Assembly (NCBI RefSeq): GCF_000725485.1
Contig: NZ_JOAG01000057.1
Location: 1 to 54,809, forward strand
Length of the DNA stretch: 54,809 nt
Reading direction: 5' to 3'
From: Nonomuraea candida
GTDB lineage: Bacteria; Actinomycetota; Actinomycetes; Streptosporangiales; Streptosporangiaceae
A program made the translations under genes and the position numbers. The notes below the pieces were generated by a model, which saw only the letters and a list, made by a program, of their open reading frames with translations, searched no databases and was not told the origin of the DNA. Shown here piece after piece: positions 31,841 to 41,331 of the stretch. Numbering within the stretch: position 1 is the first letter of the stretch; each line of letters opens with the position of its first letter.

Positions 31841-32560
31841 ATGGAAGAGCGTAACAACACGTTGAGCGCGCGGTCGGCCGTGCTGAGCGCGCTGCTGGGC
31901 AGCCACCCGCCCCGCCTGTCCGCCCGCCACCTGGTGCGCATCGGCGCGTTGTTCGGCATCGCCGAGGGCACGGTCAGGGTGGCGCTGTCGCGGATGGTCG
32001 CGGCCGGCGACCTGCTGCAGGCCGGCGGCCACTACACGCTGTCGGAGCGGCTCGTCGCGCGCCAGGCCAGGCAGGACGAGAGCCGCGACCCGCACACCCG
32101 GCCGTGGGACGGCACCTGGGAGGTGGCGGTGGTCACCGCCGAGCGGCGCGCCCCCGCAGACCGGGCCGCCCTCCGGCACACGATGGGCACGCTGCGCCTG
32201 GCCGAGCTGCGCGAGGGCACCTGGCTGCGGCCGGCGAACCTGGTGCGCGACTGGCCCGAGATCGTCACCGCGCAGTGCACGCTGATCGACGGCCGCCCGC
32301 ACGACGACCCCACTCCCCTGCTGTGGGACCTGGACGGCTGGGCGGCCGAGGCGCGGCGGCTGGAGCGGGCCCTGGACCGGGCGGAGGGGCTGGCCGAGGG
32401 CTTCCTCGTCTCGGCCGCCGTGCTGCGCCACCTCCTGGCCGATCCGCTGCTGCCCGGCGAGCTGCTGCCCGGCGACTGGCCGGGCCGCGAGCTGCGCGAG
32501 CGCTACGACGACTTCGACCGCCGCTACCGAGAGGTGCTGCAGGAGCATCTCAGAGGCTGA
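31841..32560 (+). CDS. PaaX-family transcriptional regulator
   Basis: A 239-residue protein with a winged helix-turn-helix at about residues 8-75 (SARHLVRIGALFGIAEGTVRVALSRMVAAGDL) and the PaaX effector and C-terminal domains (WDGTWEVAVVTAERRAPADRA, LREGTWLRPANL, then LLPGDWPGRELRERYDDFDRRYREV). Family members respond to CoA esters such as phenylacetyl-CoA. ATG 31841 is used because the longer frame would overlap the divergent gene. Its stop codon lies in a 16-bp sequence repeated at the stop of the convergent gene. Confidence 0.85.
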   Translation: MEERNNTLSARSAVLSALLGSHPPRLSARHLVRIGALFGIAEGTVRVALSRMVAAGDLLQAGGHYTLSERLVARQARQDESRDPHTRPWDGTWEVAVVTAERRAPADRAALRHTMGTLRLAELREGTWLRPANLVRDWPEIVTAQCTLIDGRPHDDPTPLLWDLDGWAAEARRLERALDRAEGLAEGFLVSAAVLRHLLADPLLPGELLPGDWPGRELRERYDDFDRRYREVLQEHLRG

Positions 32561-32640
32561 CGCCTCCCGCCGTGCCGCAGGAGCACCTCAGAGGCCACCA
32601 CCCCCGCCGCGGAGCCCGCGCGTCCTCAGAGGCTGACGCC
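32539..32640. repeat. Repeat linking the stop codons of two convergent genes
   Basis: CTCAGAGGCTGACGCC is found at 32549-32564, where it encodes the end and stop of the PaaX gene on the plus strand, and at 32625-32640, where its complement encodes the end and stop of the minus-strand gene. GCAGGAGCA(T/C)CTCAGAGGC occurs at 32539-32557 and again at about 32577-32595. The spacer is therefore built from copies of one gene end. Confidence 0.9.
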
Positions 32641-33654
32641 GAAGACCGTGCGCTTGCCGGGGTACTCGCTGACGCTCCACAGTTTGCCGTCCTGCACGGT
32701 CAGGTCCTCGGGCCCGATCGGGAAGGGCCGGGGGGCGGGCTTGCCGTCCGCGTACACCAGCAGCTTGCCGTTGTTGGTGGAGCCGGCCGACTGGCTCAGG
32801 TACCACCGCCCGTCGTACGACATCGCGCCCTGGATCTTGGGGTGCCCCATGATGAAGGCGTCATCGGGCGCCCCGCCCTCCATGTCGAGCTTCCACCGCC
32901 CGACCCAGGCGTCGGGCTCGCGGTCGGTGTACTCGCCGGTGATGAGCTTCGGCGTGTCGCCGCTGCGGTCGACGGAGACGAAGGAGAAGTGCCGCCCCTC
33001 CCGCTCCACCTGCCAGAAGTCGGTCTGGGGGATGATGTAGCGGTAGCCGAAGGCGTGCAGCCTGCCGCCGTGCCGCCCGACGCGCCCGCCCTCGCCCAGG
33101 TCCCTCTGGGTGGTGCGCAGGTCGAGCAGGTTGTTGAGGTCGAAGACGCGCAGCCCCCGCTTGGTGTCGGCGACGTAGAGCAGGTCGCCGAAGCAGGCGA
33201 TGCCGCCCGCGTGGATGTCGATCGGCCCGAACGAGCCGTCCGGCTTGGCCAGGACCAGCAGCGCGTGCTGATATCTCAGGGACTTGGGGCTCAGGAACGA
33301 CACCCTGATGCCCCGCTCGCCCCCCTGGGGCTTGTAGTACCAGCTCACGATGAACGCCGGCACGCCGATGGCCCCGGAGTCCTCGCTGCCGGTCAGGCCC
33401 TGTGGATACCAGTCGGTGGTCTCCTGGTCCTTGTCGTCGAAGGCGTACCACTGGACCGGCTTCGGGCGCATGGAGCCCATCGCCGCGCCCGCCCCCTTGT
33501 TCTTGCCGGTCCGGTTGGCCTGCGCCAGCAGCGCCTCGACGGACGTGCTCCCGACCTCTTCCGCCAGCTTGGCCGCCCCTTCCGCCAGGTCGCCCGTCGC
33601 CCGATTAAGGACAAAGGCCGCCGTATCGGTCGGAACCATCCCCGTTTCCGCCAT
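32626..33654 (-). CDS. Hypothetical protein, beta-propeller-like
   Basis: A 342-residue protein with no recognised catalytic motif. After an N-terminal helical part (residues 1-60) come repeated strand-rich units with Trp/Tyr and Gly-Asp turns (GGIACFGDLLYVADTKRGLRVFDL, GAMSYDGRWYLSQS, VQDGKLWSVSEYPG), which suggests a beta-propeller. No signal peptide is evident from ATG 33654, so it may be cytoplasmic or exported by another route. Similar proteins in Streptomyces are annotated hypothetical or secreted. The final codons and stop come from the 16-bp repeat shared with the PaaX gene. Confidence 0.65.
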   Translation of the reverse strand: MAETGMVPTDTAAFVLNRATGDLAEGAAKLAEEVGSTSVEALLAQANRTGKNKGAGAAMGSMRPKPVQWYAFDDKDQETTDWYPQGLTGSEDSGAIGVPAFIVSWYYKPQGGERGIRVSFLSPKSLRYQHALLVLAKPDGSFGPIDIHAGGIACFGDLLYVADTKRGLRVFDLNNLLDLRTTQRDLGEGGRVGRHGGRLHAFGYRYIIPQTDFWQVEREGRHFSFVSVDRSGDTPKLITGEYTDREPDAWVGRWKLDMEGGAPDDAFIMGHPKIQGAMSYDGRWYLSQSAGSTNNGKLLVYADGKPAPRPFPIGPEDLTVQDGKLWSVSEYPGKRTVFGVSL

Positions 33655-33718
33655 GTCTTCCTCACCTTTTCCGTCTCTTGACCAGTTTGACGGAACAGGG
33701 CGGAGCCTGGTTGGCCTT

Positions 33719-35116
33719 TCATTTCCACAAATACACGGGCGTACCGGAGAGCGCCAGCTCGCGGTAGCGCCGGACCAGCCGCCGCCGGTCGCCGCCGAAG
33801 CGCGCCAGCGCCTCGCGCTGCCAGGCCGAGCCGGTGCGCCGCAGCCGGGTGCGCTGCGCGATGACCTCCAGCGAGCGGTCGGCGTCGTGCGGCGTGACCC
33901 CCGCCTTGAGCAGCCCTTCCCGCGCCAGGGGCAGCAGGGACAGCACCAGCTCGGCGGCCTCGTGCTCGCCGTCCATGCCCGGCCAGGAGAGCTTGGCGTC
34001 CAGCCCGTGCATGGCCGCGCGGTAGAAGTTCTGGTACGCCGTCGCGAACCGGTAGCCCGTCAGGTCCCGCTCGGCCTGCGACAACGTGAGCCCGAGCAGG
34101 AAGGCCGTGTTCGCCGCCATGTCCGCGCACGAGGGCCCGGCGGGCAGCGCGCGCAGCTCGATGCGCAGGTGGCCGCCGTCGGCGGGGTCGTAGACGGGGC
34201 GGTTCCACTGCCAGATCGTGCCCTGGTGCAGCCGCAGCTCGGGCACCTCGTGCCGGGCGGCGCCCTCGGTGAGGTCGGGCACGATGGGGTCGTAGTCGCG
34301 GACGTACCGTTCGAACAGCTCGTGCGCCCCCTCCCGCACCCAGTCGGAGCCGAACGTCACCCGCCCGTCCCTGCGCTCGCGCCGCTGCACGTCGCGGTCG
34401 TCGGCGGCCTCCTCCATCAGCGCGATGCGCGTCTCCTCCCACAACTCGCGCCCCAGGAAGAACGGCGAGTTGCCGCACGCCGCCAGCACCGGCCCGATGG
34501 CGAGCTGCGCGGCGTTGAACAGCCGGGCGAAGCGCTCGGGCGGGGTGCGGATGTGCACCTGCCAGGAGGTGTTGGCGCTTTCGAGGATCACGTCCTCCAC
34601 CGACAGCTCCAGGTCGTCGATCTTGACCAGGAACGGTTCCAGCCGCAGCCGCCTGATGCCCCTGCTCATGGCCCGGTAGCGGTTCTGGTCGCTCATCGCG
34701 CCCCGTGTGAAGTCCTCGGTGTCGAGCGTGGGCAGGATGCCGATGGGCAGCGCGCCCCCGCCCTCGACCGCGCCGTCCACCTTGGTCATCGTCTCCTGCA
34801 CCTCGGCGGCCATGGCCGCGAAGGGGCTGCCCGCCAGGGGCAGCGGGGTCAGGTTCACCTCTATGTTGTACCGGCCCAGCTCCAGCACCACGCGGGGGTC
34901 GTCCAGCGACTCCCGCACCTCGCTGTTGCGCGGCAGCGGCCGGCCGTCCTCGTCGATCAGGAACAGCTCCAGCTCGGCCCCGATCGTGACCGGACCCTGG
35001 CCGAAGCCGGGGGTGTCGAGCAGCTCCCGCAGCACGCCCAGCTGCTCCTGGATGCGCTCCCCGAAGCGGGCGTACTCCGCCTCAGTAAATCGCTCTTTAT
35101 CCAGATCTCTTCCCAT
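33719..35116 (-). CDS. Glutamate-cysteine ligase-like (GCS2 family) protein
   Basis: A 465-residue ATP-grasp-like carboxylate-amine ligase of the GCS2 type. Visible segments are TIGAELELFLIDEDGRPLPRN near residue 45, YNIEVNLTPLPLAGSPF, the nucleotide/metal region VHIRTPPERFARLFN, and GTIWQWNRPVYDP followed by LRIELRALPAGPS. Family members form gamma-glutamyl or other amide bonds. In actinomycetes that make mycothiol, the substrate of such paralogues is uncertain. ATG 35116 (MGRDLDKERFT) has a GGTGGTG upstream. It is divergent from the dehydrogenase gene. Confidence 0.82.
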   Translation of the reverse strand: MGRDLDKERFTEAEYARFGERIQEQLGVLRELLDTPGFGQGPVTIGAELELFLIDEDGRPLPRNSEVRESLDDPRVVLELGRYNIEVNLTPLPLAGSPFAAMAAEVQETMTKVDGAVEGGGALPIGILPTLDTEDFTRGAMSDQNRYRAMSRGIRRLRLEPFLVKIDDLELSVEDVILESANTSWQVHIRTPPERFARLFNAAQLAIGPVLAACGNSPFFLGRELWEETRIALMEEAADDRDVQRRERRDGRVTFGSDWVREGAHELFERYVRDYDPIVPDLTEGAARHEVPELRLHQGTIWQWNRPVYDPADGGHLRIELRALPAGPSCADMAANTAFLLGLTLSQAERDLTGYRFATAYQNFYRAAMHGLDAKLSWPGMDGEHEAAELVLSLLPLAREGLLKAGVTPHDADRSLEVIAQRTRLRRTGSAWQREALARFGGDRRRLVRRYRELALSGTPVYLWK

Positions 35117-35241
35117 CACCACCATCTGTCCCGTTTTCCAAGATTTGAACGCGTCACCGGCGAACGGGCCGCCACCCTGCCCGGGGGCGCCCTCCCGGCG
35201 GGCCTTGCGCGAGCTGCGGCAATTGACCCTAAGCTCATGAG

Positions 35242-36279
35242 ATGCGCGCGGTTGCCTTTGACATCTTCGGCGGTGAGCTCGACGTACGCGAGCTGCCCGA
35301 CCCTGCCCCCGCCCCGCACGGGGCGGTGATCCGCGTCGAGGCGACCGGCCTGTGCCGCTCCGACTGGCACGGCTGGCAGGGGCACGACCCCGACATCAAG
35401 GTCCTGCCCCACGTGCCCGGCCACGAGCTGGCGGGCATGGTCGAGGCGGTCGGCTCCGACGTGCGCGGCTGGCGGCCGGGGGCGCGGGTGACCGTCCCGT
35501 TCATCTGCGCCTGCGGCGGCTGCGCCGCCTGCGCCACCGGCGACCAGCAGGTCTGCGAGCGGCAGACGCAGCCGGGCTTCACCCACTGGGGCTCCTTCGC
35601 CGAGTACGTCGCCATCGACCACGCCGACGTGAACCTGATCTCCGTCCCGGAGGACATGGCCTACGTCACCGCCGCCGGGCTCGGCTGCCGCTTCGCCACC
35701 GCCTTCCGCGCCGTGGCCCAGGTCGGCGAGGTACGCCCCGGCGAGTGGGTGGCCGTGCACGGCTGCGGCGGCGTGGGCCTGTCGGCCGTGATGATCGCGA
35801 CGGCGGCCGGGGCCAGGGTGGTGGCCGTCGACATCAGCGGCGACGCGCTGCACCTGGCGGAGCTGGCCGGGGCCACGCACTTCGTCAACGGCTCGGCCGG
35901 CGACGCCGCGGCCCAGGTGCGGGAGCTGACCAGGGGCGGCGCGCACGTCTCCATCGACGCGCTGGGCAGCCCGCAGACCTGCGCCGCCTCGGTGGAGAGC
36001 CTGCGCCGCCGGGGCCGGCACGTCCAGGTCGGGCTGCTGCCGGGCGGGCCGACGCCGGTGCCGATGGACCGGGTGATCGGCCACGAGCTGCGGCTGCTGG
36101 GCAGCCACGGCATGGCCGCGCACGCCTACCCGCCGATGCTGGAGCTGATCAGGGCCGGGGTCCTGCATCCCGACCAGCTCGTCACCCGCACGATCGGGCT
36201 CGCCGACGCCGGCAAGGCGCTGGCCGCGATCGGCTCGGTGCCGGGCGTCACGATGATCACTCCTCGAGTTGCACCCTGA
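35242..36279 (+). CDS. Zinc-dependent medium-chain alcohol dehydrogenase
   Basis: A 345-residue MDR enzyme that oxidises an alcohol (or reduces an aldehyde) with NAD(P). Catalytic zinc ligands are in [10 protein letters not shown] and [11 protein letters not shown]; the structural zinc site is a four-Cys cluster in [17 protein letters not shown]. The Rossmann motif is [13 protein letters not shown] (about residues 172-184), with [10 protein letters not shown] after it pointing to NAD preference. Its 3' end overlaps the convergent carboxymuconolactone decarboxylase-like gene by 23 bases. Confidence 0.9.
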   Translation: MRAVAFDIFGGELDVRELPDPAPAPHGAVIRVEATGLCRSDWHGWQGHDPDIKVLPHVPGHELAGMVEAVGSDVRGWRPGARVTVPFICACGGCAACATGDQQVCERQTQPGFTHWGSFAEYVAIDHADVNLISVPEDMAYVTAAGLGCRFATAFRAVAQVGEVRPGEWVAVHGCGGVGLSAVMIATAAGARVVAVDISGDALHLAELAGATHFVNGSAGDAAAQVRELTRGGAHVSIDALGSPQTCAASVESLRRRGRHVQVGLLPGGPTPVPMDRVIGHELRLLGSHGMAAHAYPPMLELIRAGVLHPDQLVTRTIGLADAGKALAAIGSVPGVTMITPRVAP

Positions 36280-36745
36280 GCGTCCTGAGCACCATCGCCA
36301 TCGTGCCGTAGTGGGCGACGAGCATGACCAGCTCGATCCGGCCCGCCACGTCATAGCGGTCGCACAGCGCCGCCCACGTCGCGTCCGTCAGGTCGCCGCC
36401 GTAATAGAGGTCGTCGGCGACCTGGAGGACGAGCTGGTCCTCGACCGACCACAGGGCGTCGGGCCGGCGCACCAGCTCGATCTCCTGCTCGGTCAGACCG
36501 GCCTCGCGCGCCCGGCGGGCGTGGCGGGCCCAGGCGTAGGCGCTGTCGCAGTGGTGGGCGGTGCGCAGGATGGCCAGCTCCCGGTCGCGGGCGGGCAGCG
36601 TGCCGTCCAGCAGCGCGCCGGTGTAGTGCCGCCACGCGGGGTAGATGCCTGGGTGGCGGGCCAGGGTGGTGCACACGTTGTACGGATGGGCCGCCGTGAA
36701 GTCGTCCCATTCTTCAGGAGGAAGGGGTCGTACCCGGGGTCTCAT
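36257..36745 (-). CDS. Carboxymuconolactone decarboxylase-like protein
   Basis: A 162-residue protein of the CMD/AhpD-like fold. The central helix holds [19 protein letters not shown], where the family motif shows a single Cys instead of CxxC, so thiol peroxidase activity like AhpD is unlikely. [22 protein letters not shown] and a C-terminal [18 protein letters not shown] segment fit actinobacterial CMD-like proteins of unknown substrate. It overlaps the dehydrogenase gene tail to tail. Confidence 0.82.
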   Translation of the reverse strand: MRPRVRPLPPEEWDDFTAAHPYNVCTTLARHPGIYPAWRHYTGALLDGTLPARDRELAILRTAHHCDSAYAWARHARRAREAGLTEQEIELVRRPDALWSVEDQLVLQVADDLYYGGDLTDATWAALCDRYDVAGRIELVMLVAHYGTMAMVLRTLRVQLEE

Positions 36746-36877
36746 GGTCGCCAGCAGCTCCCCATCGGTCGATTAGGGCTTGACGCCTAAATACAGGTCC
36801 TTTTCATGATTGGGTCAATACGGCAGGATTAAGGGGCCCGCAAACGTTGCAAGCCAGGCCGACCGCAAGGACGCACG

Positions 36878-37483
36878 GTGATTCGAACGTTGCTCGCTGA
36901 GGACATGAACCTGGTACGAGGGGCGCTCGTGGCCCTGCTGGCCTATGAGGAGGACATCGAGGTCGTGGCCGAGGTCGAAAGGGGCGACCGTATTCTGGCC
37001 GCGGCGAACGCCTGCCGCCCCGACGTCGCGGTGATCGACATCGCGCTCCCCGGAAAAGACGGGCTGGAGGCCGCCGGCGAGCTGCACGAGAAGATGCCCG
37101 AATGCGGGGTGCTCATCCTGACCGGCGTGGGCACTCCTGGGCTGCTGAAAAAGGCGCTCGACGTGCACGTGCGCGGGTTCATGGCCAAGGACGCGCCGCC
37201 GGGGCGGCTGGCCGACGGCATCCGCAGGGTGGCCGAGGGCGAGCGGGTCATCGACTCCGAGCTGGCGATCGCGGCGATGCGCCCGGCGGAGGCGCCGCTG
37301 ACGCCGCGCGAGCTGGACGTGATCGGGGCCGCGGCGGACGGGGCGTCGATCGGGGAGATCGCGGCCTCGTTATACCTGGCCGAGGGGACGGTCCGTAACT
37401 ACCTGTCCAGAACCTCGGCCAAGCTGGGCGCGCGCAGCAGGATCGACGCCATCCGCATCGCCCGGGAGTCGGGCTGGATCTGA
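36878..37483 (+). CDS. NarL/LuxR-type response regulator, RamR-like position
   Basis: A 201-residue DNA-binding response regulator. The receiver domain (residues 1-120) has acidic pocket residues in LLAEDMNLV, the phosphoacceptor Asp in VAVIDIALPGKDG, and the conserved Lys in GFMAKDAPP. The LuxR/NarL helix-turn-helix is at about residues 140-200 (LTPRELDVIGAAADGASIGEIAASLYLAEGTVRNYLS). GTG 36878 is used. It sits at the far end of the lanthipeptide cluster, tail to tail with the peptidase gene, as ramR does beside ramCSAB in Streptomyces. Its likely partner is the sensor kinase at 45960-47120. Confidence 0.88.
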   Translation: MIRTLLAEDMNLVRGALVALLAYEEDIEVVAEVERGDRILAAANACRPDVAVIDIALPGKDGLEAAGELHEKMPECGVLILTGVGTPGLLKKALDVHVRGFMAKDAPPGRLADGIRRVAEGERVIDSELAIAAMRPAEAPLTPRELDVIGAAADGASIGEIAASLYLAEGTVRNYLSRTSAKLGARSRIDAIRIARESGWI

Positions 37484-37513
37484 CCCGCGGGGCCCGCGAC
37501 CCGGGCCGCTTCC

Positions 37514-37545
37514 GGTCCCCGGTCCCGCGCGCGGGACCGGGGACC
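37514..37545. terminator. Perfect 32-bp palindrome between convergent genes
   Basis: GGTCCCCGGTCCCGCG is followed directly by its exact complement (16 + 16 bp, no spacer). It lies 31 bases after the response-regulator stop and 13 bases beyond the end of the peptidase gene, so it can act as a bidirectional terminator. Confidence 0.7.
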
Positions 37546-37557
37546 GGGCGAGCCGGA

Positions 37558-39615
37558 TCAGCCCGCATCGGGCGGGCGGGGTCGGGCCGGGGCCTCGGGC
37601 GGGCAAGATCGGGTCGCGGTCTCGGGCGGGCGGGATCGGGTCGTGTGGGCGGACAGGAAGGCCAGCACGTCGGCGGCCAGGCCGACCGAGCGGCTGACCG
37701 CGCGGGCCCCGTGGCCCACGTCCGGCTCGTGCCGCAGCAGGATCGGCCGGTCCCCGCCGGTCGCCCACTGCAGCGCGGCACACATCTTGCGGGCGTGCAT
37801 CGGGTCCACCCGCGTGTCGGCCGCCGAGACCGTGAACAGCGTCGCCGGGTAGTCGGTGCCCTTGCGCACGTGGTGGTAGGGCGAGTAGTCCAGCAGCCAG
37901 GCCAGGGCCTGCGGGTCCTCGGGGTCGCCGTACTCGCCGGTCCAGGAGGGGCCCAGGCCGCTGAGGTGGTAGCGGGCCATGTCGAGCAGCCCGGCCGAGC
38001 ACACCACGGCGGCGAACAGGTCGGGCCGCTGGGTCAGCGCGGCGCCGACGAGCAGGCCGCCGTTCGACTCGCCCCAGACGCCGAGTTGTGACGGCGTGGT
38101 CCAGCCGTCGGCGATGAGCTTCTCGGCGGCGGCCACGAAGTCGTCGAAGACGTTCTGCTTGCGCTCCAGCATGCCGTCCCGGTGCCACGCCTCGCCCTCC
38201 TCGCCGCCCCCGCGCAGGTTGGCGATGGCCAGCACGCCGCCCGCCTCGACCCAGGCCAGCGAGTCGGCGGCGTAGCCGGGCATGAGGGGGATGCCGAAGC
38301 CGCCGTAGCCGCTGAGGATCGTCGGGCGCGGGCCGCCGTCGGACGGCTGCGCGACCACGACCATGCGGATGGGGGTGCCGTCGGCGGAGGCGTACTCGAT
38401 GTGGTGGCTGCGCACGTCGGGCAGGGTGACCCGGCCGGGTGCGGCGGACCAGCGCGTGGTGGCGTCGGTGCGGGCGTCGTACCGCCAGATCTCGGGCGGG
38501 GTGACGGCGTCGGTGTAGGTGAACCACGCCTCGGGGCCGCCCTCGGGGCGCGAGGTGAGCGAGGCGATCGTGCCGCTGCCGGGCAGCGGCACCGTGCCCA
38601 GCCGCTCGCCGGTGCGGGCGTGGTGGATGACGATCTCGCCGACCGCGTGGCGGGTCCTGGACACCAGCAGCCTGTCCCCGTCGAGCAGCGTGAACGCCCC
38701 CAGCACCGCCTCCTTGTCCTCCGGGATCAGCTCCCGCCACGCGGTGGGCGTCTCCGGGTCGGCCACGCAGAGCCGGCGGCGCGGGGCGTCGCGGTCGGTG
38801 AGCAGGTACAGGCGGCCGTCACAGGCCACCGCGCCGGCCGTGCGGGCGTGCGAGCCCTCCTGCACGGGCCGGGGCCGCGGGTCGGCCGGGTCGCGGCGAG
38901 CCAGGTCGGCCAGCCAGAGCGAGCTGCCCGACGCGGTGCCGGACGAGATCGTCAGCCAGCGGCCGTCGGGGCTGATCTGCACGCCGTAGGAGATGCGGCC
39001 CCCCACGAACACGGGCACGTCGGCGTCGTGCGAGCCGATCCGGTGCAGGAACACGCCCTGCTGGAAGCGCACGTAGTAGAACGCCTCGCCGCCGGGCAGC
39101 CAGGCGACCGCCGAGTAGCGGCAGCCGCCGATCGGCCCGTCCACCAGCGAGCCGGTGGCCACGTCGAGGACGTACAGGTCCGCCTTCTCGTCGCCGCTGC
39201 GCGAGATCTGGTACGCCAGCCGCCGTCCTTCCAGGTCGGGCTGCCAGTCGTCGAGCGTGGTCAGCCCGGTGGGGTCGAGCTCCATGGGGTCCAGCACGAC
39301 GCGGTCGTCGCAGCAGAGCACCGGGTGTTCCTGGGAGGTGGACTGGCGCAGGTGGAAGCGCCGGCCGCCGCGCCAGGCGGGCGGGGTCACCAGGCCGGTC
39401 TCCCGCAGCTCGGTCAGCCGGGCCAGGAACGAGGCGCGCCGGGGCAGCCGGGCCGCGCTGTCGCGCCACAACCGGTCCTGGGCCTTCAGCCAGTCCTGGG
39501 TGCGGGGGTCGCTGGGGTCCTCCAGCCAGCGGTACGGATCGTCGATCTCGTGGCCGTGGCGGCGGTCGGTGAGGGGAAGGCGTTCGGCGGGCGGATAGCT
39601 GTCTGGAAATCTCAT
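37558..39615 (-). CDS. Prolyl oligopeptidase (S9A), candidate lanthipeptide leader protease
   Basis: A 685-residue serine peptidase cutting after proline in peptides. The N-terminal opening [21 protein letters not shown] is typical of S9A; a seven-bladed propeller follows (about residues 70-400). The hydrolase domain has [13 protein letters not shown], nucleophile Ser in WGESNGG, Asp in SAADTRVDP and His in PDVGHGA. The start overlaps the stop of the second ABC transporter gene (ATGA), so it belongs to the lanthipeptide operon. A peptidase of this class (FlaP) is known to trim the leader of the class III lanthipeptide flavipeptin. Here the leader contains Pro12. The last about 25 residues consist of a 27-bp in-frame repeat (PPETA/PPEAP). 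Confidence 0.9.
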   Translation of the reverse strand: MRFPDSYPPAERLPLTDRRHGHEIDDPYRWLEDPSDPRTQDWLKAQDRLWRDSAARLPRRASFLARLTELRETGLVTPPAWRGGRRFHLRQSTSQEHPVLCCDDRVVLDPMELDPTGLTTLDDWQPDLEGRRLAYQISRSGDEKADLYVLDVATGSLVDGPIGGCRYSAVAWLPGGEAFYYVRFQQGVFLHRIGSHDADVPVFVGGRISYGVQISPDGRWLTISSGTASGSSLWLADLARRDPADPRPRPVQEGSHARTAGAVACDGRLYLLTDRDAPRRRLCVADPETPTAWRELIPEDKEAVLGAFTLLDGDRLLVSRTRHAVGEIVIHHARTGERLGTVPLPGSGTIASLTSRPEGGPEAWFTYTDAVTPPEIWRYDARTDATTRWSAAPGRVTLPDVRSHHIEYASADGTPIRMVVVAQPSDGGPRPTILSGYGGFGIPLMPGYAADSLAWVEAGGVLAIANLRGGGEEGEAWHRDGMLERKQNVFDDFVAAAEKLIADGWTTPSQLGVWGESNGGLLVGAALTQRPDLFAAVVCSAGLLDMARYHLSGLGPSWTGEYGDPEDPQALAWLLDYSPYHHVRKGTDYPATLFTVSAADTRVDPMHARKMCAALQWATGGDRPILLRHEPDVGHGARAVSRSVGLAADVLAFLSAHTTRSRPPETATRSCPPEAPARPRPPDAG
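37586..37640. repeat. 27-bp in-frame tandem repeat in the peptidase 3' end
   Basis: CTCGGGCGGGC(AA/GG)GATCGGGTCG is repeated twice within the last codons of the oligopeptidase gene, giving TRS(R/C)PPE(T/A) units. A GGGCGGGCGG remnant reaches the stop at 37558. Confidence 0.75.
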
Positions 39616-41312
39616 GACACGGGCTCCGGGTGCCAGTGGCCTGCCAGGTCGGCGTACAGAGGGGAGTTCCGCACCAGCTCGTCATGGGTGCCGACGGCGA
39701 CCTGGGTGCCGTCCATGAGGAGGATGCGGCGGGCGCGCAGGGCGGAGGTGAGGCGGTGGGCGATCACGATGAGCGTGCCGCCCCGGCGCGCGAACGCGGC
39801 CTCGGCCCTGGCCTCGGCGGCCGGGTCGAGGTGACAGGTGGCCTCGTCGAGGATGACGAGGGAGGCGGGGGCCAGGTAGGCGCGTACGAGGGCGACGAGC
39901 TGCCGCTGCCCGGCCGAGAGGGCGCCCGGCTCGACCCGCGCTCCGTATCCGCCCAGTTCGGCCACCAGGCGGGCGGCGCCGACGGCCTCGACCGCCGCGT
40001 CCACCCGCGTCAGGTCCTGCCCGGCCTCCTGGGACGGGGCGTGGTAGAGCAGGTTCTCCAGCAGGGTGCCGCGGAAGACGTACGCCTCCTGCGGGATCAG
40101 CACCCGGGCGGCGGGGTCGAGCCGGTCGGCGGGCACGCCGCCCACCAGCACCTCTCCCTCGCCGGGCCGCAGCAGGCCGCTGACCAGGGCGGCGAGCGTG
40201 GACTTGCCCGCCCCGCTGGGCCCCACGACCGCCAGGTGGTCGCCCTCGGGCACGACGAGGTCCAGGCCCTCGACGACGGGCGCGGAGTGCGGCCCGTAGG
40301 CGAAGGTGACGCCGTCGAGCCGCACGTCGCAGGCGGGCGGCCGGACGCGGGGCCGGTCCTCGGGGGCGGGCGGGGCCATGTCCAGGATGCGGCCGAGCGA
40401 GACCGCGAGCCGGACGCCGCTGACCCCGAGCCCCTGGACGAGCCCGCCCAGCGCGGGCGCCAGCGACTGGGTGACGTACGCCAGCGTCCCGACGATCACT
40501 CCGGCGCCGACGCCGCGCTCCAGCAGCCACGGCGCGCCGGCCAGCACCAGGACGACGGGCAGCCACCCTCCGGCGGCCAGCGCGAACGTGCGGGCGGCGG
40601 TGACCCGGGCGACCCCGCGCGCGGCGGCGGCCTGCGCCCCGACCCGCAGCCCCAGCCGCCCCGCCACCCGCTCCCGCAGGCCGCACGCCTCGATGTCGCG
40701 CAGCCCGCCGGCCACCTCGGTCATGGCCTCGGCCAGCCGCTCGTCGGCCACCAGGTACGCGCGCTGCCGGCGCGCCAGCGCGGGCAGCGAGAGCAGGAAC
40801 AGCCCGAGCCCGGCCAGGAACGGCGGCAGCACCAGCACCAGCGTCTCCGGCGCCAGCGTCGCCAGCCCCAGCACCACGCTGACCACGGTGAACACGAACC
40901 CGCGCACGGTGGTGACCACGGCGGCGAAGGCGTCCCTGGCCAGCTCGACCTGGAGCCCCGCCCGGGCCACGGCGGCGCTGTCGCGGCCGCCCTCCACCCG
41001 CAGGGCGCCCTCCACGACGTGCGTCATGAGGTCGTCCCTGAACGGCTCCGCCACCGCCGCCACGGCCAGCACGACCTGCCGCGCGGCCACGGCCCCGACC
41101 AGCCAGGCCAGGCCGAGCGCCGCCAGCCAGGCGAGCCCGGTGAGCGGTTCGGCCCGGGCGAACCCGTCCTCGATGGAGCGGGCCACGGCCAGGCCGATGA
41201 GGAAGGCGGGCGCCGCCTCCAGCACCGACCACAGCCCGAGCTTGACGAGGTGGCGCGGCTCGCGCCGCAGCGCGCGGACGAGCGGGCGCACGGCGGCCCC
41301 GCGCATGGTCAT
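39612..41312 (-). CDS. ABC transporter ATP-binding/permease, second of the lanthipeptide pair (RamB-like)
   Basis: A 566-residue half-transporter: six membrane helices in residues about 20-310, then an ATPase domain with Walker [11 protein letters not shown]-loop region [17 protein letters not shown], signature [10 protein letters not shown] and Walker [13 protein letters not shown]. With the preceding gene it would form a heterodimeric exporter for the modified peptide. ATG 41312 has AGGGGG upstream and lies 20 bases after the first transporter's stop. Its own stop overlaps the peptidase start. The layout matches ramA-ramB of the SapB locus. Confidence 0.93.
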   Translation of the reverse strand: MTMRGAAVRPLVRALRREPRHLVKLGLWSVLEAAPAFLIGLAVARSIEDGFARAEPLTGLAWLAALGLAWLVGAVAARQVVLAVAAVAEPFRDDLMTHVVEGALRVEGGRDSAAVARAGLQVELARDAFAAVVTTVRGFVFTVVSVVLGLATLAPETLVLVLPPFLAGLGLFLLSLPALARRQRAYLVADERLAEAMTEVAGGLRDIEACGLRERVAGRLGLRVGAQAAAARGVARVTAARTFALAAGGWLPVVLVLAGAPWLLERGVGAGVIVGTLAYVTQSLAPALGGLVQGLGVSGVRLAVSLGRILDMAPPAPEDRPRVRPPACDVRLDGVTFAYGPHSAPVVEGLDLVVPEGDHLAVVGPSGAGKSTLAALVSGLLRPGEGEVLVGGVPADRLDPAARVLIPQEAYVFRGTLLENLLYHAPSQEAGQDLTRVDAAVEAVGAARLVAELGGYGARVEPGALSAGQRQLVALVRAYLAPASLVILDEATCHLDPAAEARAEAAFARRGGTLIVIAHRLTSALRARRILLMDGTQVAVGTHDELVRNSPLYADLAGHWHPEPVS

Positions 41313-41331
41313 GACGCAGCCCCCTGGATGC

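Noticed and set aside
30145..31971. Longer start for the acyl-CoA dehydrogenase
   Set aside because: The extra codons would overlap the divergent PaaX gene and do not look like the family; ATG 31809 fits homologues.
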